DNA of 64,000 bases from assembly GCA_031367505.1 (NCBI GenBank), contig JANLPY010000172.1, positions 1 through 64,000 of the forward strand, in the 5' to 3' direction. Positions 62,142-64,000 of this stretch are shown here, piece by piece. This stretch comes from JAKFWF01 sp031367505 (GTDB lineage: Bacteria > Pseudomonadota > Alphaproteobacteria > Rhizobiales > Hyphomicrobiaceae). Positions within the stretch are counted from its first letter, which is position 1. Each line of letters begins with the position of its first letter. The notes below the pieces were generated by a model. It searched no databases. It saw nothing but the letters and a program-made list of their open reading frames with translations, and was not told the origin of the DNA. The translations under genes and the position numbers were made by a program.

Positions 62142-62993
62142 GTGAGCTTGCTCCTATCAACTGTGCTGTTACCGCTGTCGATCCCGTTTCCGGCACTCGA
62201 TCCGATTGCCATCGAGCTCGGGCCGATCGCGGTGAAATGGTACGGGCTCGCCTATATGGCAGGACTATTGCTGGGCTGGCTCTACATCAAACGGCTGCTC
62301 GACACGCCGCCTCTGTGGCCGAACGGCGCGGCCCCGTTCGCCAGCATTCGTGCCGACGACCTGCTACTCTATATGACGGCCGGCGTGATCCTCGGGGGAC
62401 GCCTGGGCTCAATCTTGTTCTATGAGCCAGGCTATTATTTGCAGAACCTTTGGGAAATCCCGCAAGTTTGGAAGGGCGGCATGGCGTTCCATGGCGCCTT
62501 ACTGGGCACCGGGGCCGCCATTTGGCTGTTCGCGCATTTCAATAAGGTGTCGCCGTGGAGCACCATGGACCTTTGCGCTGCAGCAGTCCCGATCGGATTG
62601 TTTTTCGGCCGCCTCGCGAACTTCATCAATGGCGAGTTGTGGGGGCGCCCAACAGACGTGGCGTGGGGAATGGTATTTCCGAACGCAGGTCCGATGCCAC
62701 GTCACCCAAGCCAGCTTTATGAAGCAGCTCTCGAAGGCCTCGCCTTATTCTTGGTCCTGCGCTTTCTGTCGCATCATCGGCTTGCGCTTAAGTCACCCGG
62801 GCTTGTAACCGGCGTTTTCCTGCTTGGTTATGGCCTCGCCCGCTCGTTCTGCGAATTGTTCCGGCAGCCTGATACGCAGCACGCATTCACGACCGGTTTC
62901 CTGACGCCTGGAATTGCCTATTCGATTCCAATGGTTCTGCTCGGGGCATGGTTCATCAACCGCTCGCGATACACGGTAACGGGTACAGCTTGA
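62142..62993 (+). CDS. lgt: Prolipoprotein diacylglyceryl transferase
   Basis: A 283-residue seven-helix inner-membrane enzyme adding diacylglycerol to the lipobox Cys. Motifs include GGMAFHGALLG, GRLANFINGELWGRPTD and RHPSQLYEAALEG. GTG at 62142 has GAGG seven bases upstream; a downstream in-frame TTG is less likely. Its stop overlaps the start of the next gene, an lgt-midA-pgeF type arrangement in alphaproteobacteria. Confidence 0.95.
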   Translation: MSLLLSTVLLPLSIPFPALDPIAIELGPIAVKWYGLAYMAGLLLGWLYIKRLLDTPPLWPNGAAPFASIRADDLLLYMTAGVILGGRLGSILFYEPGYYLQNLWEIPQVWKGGMAFHGALLGTGAAIWLFAHFNKVSPWSTMDLCAAAVPIGLFFGRLANFINGELWGRPTDVAWGMVFPNAGPMPRHPSQLYEAALEGLALFLVLRFLSHHRLALKSPGLVTGVFLLGYGLARSFCELFRQPDTQHAFTTGFLTPGIAYSIPMVLLGAWFINRSRYTVTGTA

Positions 62994-64000
62994 CGTACGA
63001 TCCCTCACTTCGCCGCAAGACCCCGCTGGCCTTGGCCCTCGTGGCCGAGATCGCGCGCAGTGGCCCAATACCGGTTGCCGAGTATATGCAGCGCTGCCTT
63101 TGGGACCCATCCGGCGGCTACTACGCGACCCGCAATCCCCTGGGTCGATCGGGCGATTTCATTACGGCCCCGGAAATCAGCCAGGTCTTTGGCGAACTGA
63201 TCGGATTGTGGTCAGCAGTTGTCTGGCGCGACGTAATGGGTGCGCCCGGCAACGTTACCCTCCTGGAACTTGGGCCCGGCCGCGGCACTCTCATGCGCGA
63301 TGCATTGCGGGCGACAAAATCTTTGGCCGGATTTCGCCAGGCATTGCGCTGTCATCTGGTCGAGGCATCGCAACCCCTCATCGATGTTCAACGCGCGACG
63401 CTGACGCAGAGCAGCGAGCGGCTATCGTGGAGTTCAGGTCTTGCACGCTGTTCAGGCCCCGCGATCATCGTCGCGAACGAATTCTTCGATGCATTGCCGA
63501 TCGACCAATGGACCATGACCTCCGAGGGTTGGCGCGCGCGCGCGGTCGGATTGGATGAAACGGGAACGCTCAGCTTCACCACACTGACCGGCGGTGAAAG
63601 CGTGACTTCGACCGATGAATTCCCCGATGCCCCTGCCGGTGCCATTGTCGAGCGATCGCACACGGACGAATTGCTAGAAAATATCGCGACACTTGCGACT
63701 ACCGGTCCCGTTGCCGCGATCATTGTCGACTATGGCCATACCGCCTCTGGCGTGGGCGATACGCTACAGGCCGTCCGCGCGCATGCTCACGAGCATCCGC
63801 TCAGCTCGCCCGGCGAAGCCGACCTGTCCGCGCAAGTCGATTTTGCGCGCTTGGCTGCAACCGCCCGCCAGGCAGGACTCGAAGTCGATGAACCTGTTTC
63901 GCAAGGGGAATTCCTCGGACGCCTCGGCATCGTCGAGCGCGCCCGTACTCTGATGTCGGCGAACCCGGCGATCGCCGGTGAAATTGAAGTCGCAATTGCC
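62990..64000 (+). CDS. SAM-dependent methyltransferase, NDUFAF7/MidA-like (partial)
   Basis: The frame begins with TTG, overlapping the lgt stop (TTGA), and stays open 337 codons to the window edge, so the 3' end is missing. It has ATRNPLGRSGDFITAPEIS, the SAM loop LLELGPGRGTLMRDALR (near 90-107), VANEFFDALPIDQW and VDYGHTASG. This matches the DUF185/COG1565 family. Mitochondrial NDUFAF7 methylates an Arg of a complex I subunit. TTG is an unusual start, but coupling to lgt and similarity from residue 5 support it. Confidence 0.9.
   Translation, partial: MTYDPSLRRKTPLALALVAEIARSGPIPVAEYMQRCLWDPSGGYYATRNPLGRSGDFITAPEISQVFGELIGLWSAVVWRDVMGAPGNVTLLELGPGRGTLMRDALRATKSLAGFRQALRCHLVEASQPLIDVQRATLTQSSERLSWSSGLARCSGPAIIVANEFFDALPIDQWTMTSEGWRARAVGLDETGTLSFTTLTGGESVTSTDEFPDAPAGAIVERSHTDELLENIATLATTGPVAAIIVDYGHTASGVGDTLQAVRAHAHEHPLSSPGEADLSAQVDFARLAATARQAGLEVDEPVSQGEFLGRLGIVERARTLMSANPAIAGEIEVAIA

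Overview
The window reads as a chromosomal segment of an alphaproteobacterium of the order Hyphomicrobiales, probably in the Xanthobacteraceae/Nitrobacteraceae neighbourhood. I infer this from gene content and order: a divergent anmK/tyrS pair, a hemC-hemD-mic60-hemY heme block, a fabA-fabB-fabI operon, a membrane-bound ferritin gene (mbfA) with a perfect Irr-type iron control element, and a proC-ybjN-ubiK-lgt-midA run. Base composition looks uniformly GC-rich and coding is dense. I see no rRNA, tRNA, CRISPR array, prophage or insertion sequence, and no gap longer than 300 bases.

Layout. 1-5.4 kb: a metal-dependent phospholipase-like/DUF4332 fusion, then a minus-strand operon anmK-small membrane protein-HAD phosphatase, divergent from tyrS. 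5.4-11.4 kb: a large AsmA/YhdP-like envelope protein, then plus-strand bcp, a DUF455 ferritin-like gene and a bactofilin. 11.4-15.2 kb: a translationally coupled YhaO/YhaN (SbcCD-like) nuclease-ATPase pair. 15.4-21.2 kb: an FAD oxidoreductase, two small secreted proteins, and a type I secretion ATPase/adaptor pair with no nearby outer-membrane or substrate gene. 21.3-29.9 kb: a peptide-type ABC transporter with two tandem paralogous binding proteins, divergent from an M20 amidohydrolase. 30.0-35.8 kb: catalase, mbfA, RidA, DUF1272, a leaderless gamma-glutamyltransferase, BolA and the monothiol glutaredoxin. 35.8-41.5 kb: a tandem-duplicated PqiA membrane protein and a glycan cluster (three glycosyltransferases and a flippase). 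41.7-47.5 kb: fabA-fabB-fabI, a small membrane protein, msrA and an L,D-transpeptidase. 47.5-55.1 kb: gpsA and tsaD on the minus strand, hemC-hemD-mic60-hemY on the plus strand. 55.1-64 kb: class III alcohol dehydrogenase, an MFS transporter, a carboxymuconolactone-decarboxylase-like protein, enoyl-CoA hydratase, CsaA, a TetR protein with a COQ9-like C-terminus, proC, ybjN, ubiK, lgt and a NDUFAF7-type methyltransferase that runs off the end.

How the parts fit. Two themes recur. One is iron and peroxide handling: Bcp plus a ferritin-like partner, catalase beside the MbfA iron exporter under an Irr box, the BolA/Grx4 iron-sulfur pair, and heme synthesis. The other is envelope construction: AnmK recycling, the AsmA-like protein, bactofilin, glycan export, unsaturated fatty acid synthesis, L,D-transpeptidase, Mic60, Lgt. 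I did not find one clearly new multi-gene defence or mobile system. The most unusual items are the phospholipase/DUF4332 fusion, the YhaN protein with a beta-rich insert where a zinc hook would sit, the TetR/COQ9 intermediate, the single-cysteine Bcp coupled to a ferritin-like gene, and the stand-alone double PqiA protein.
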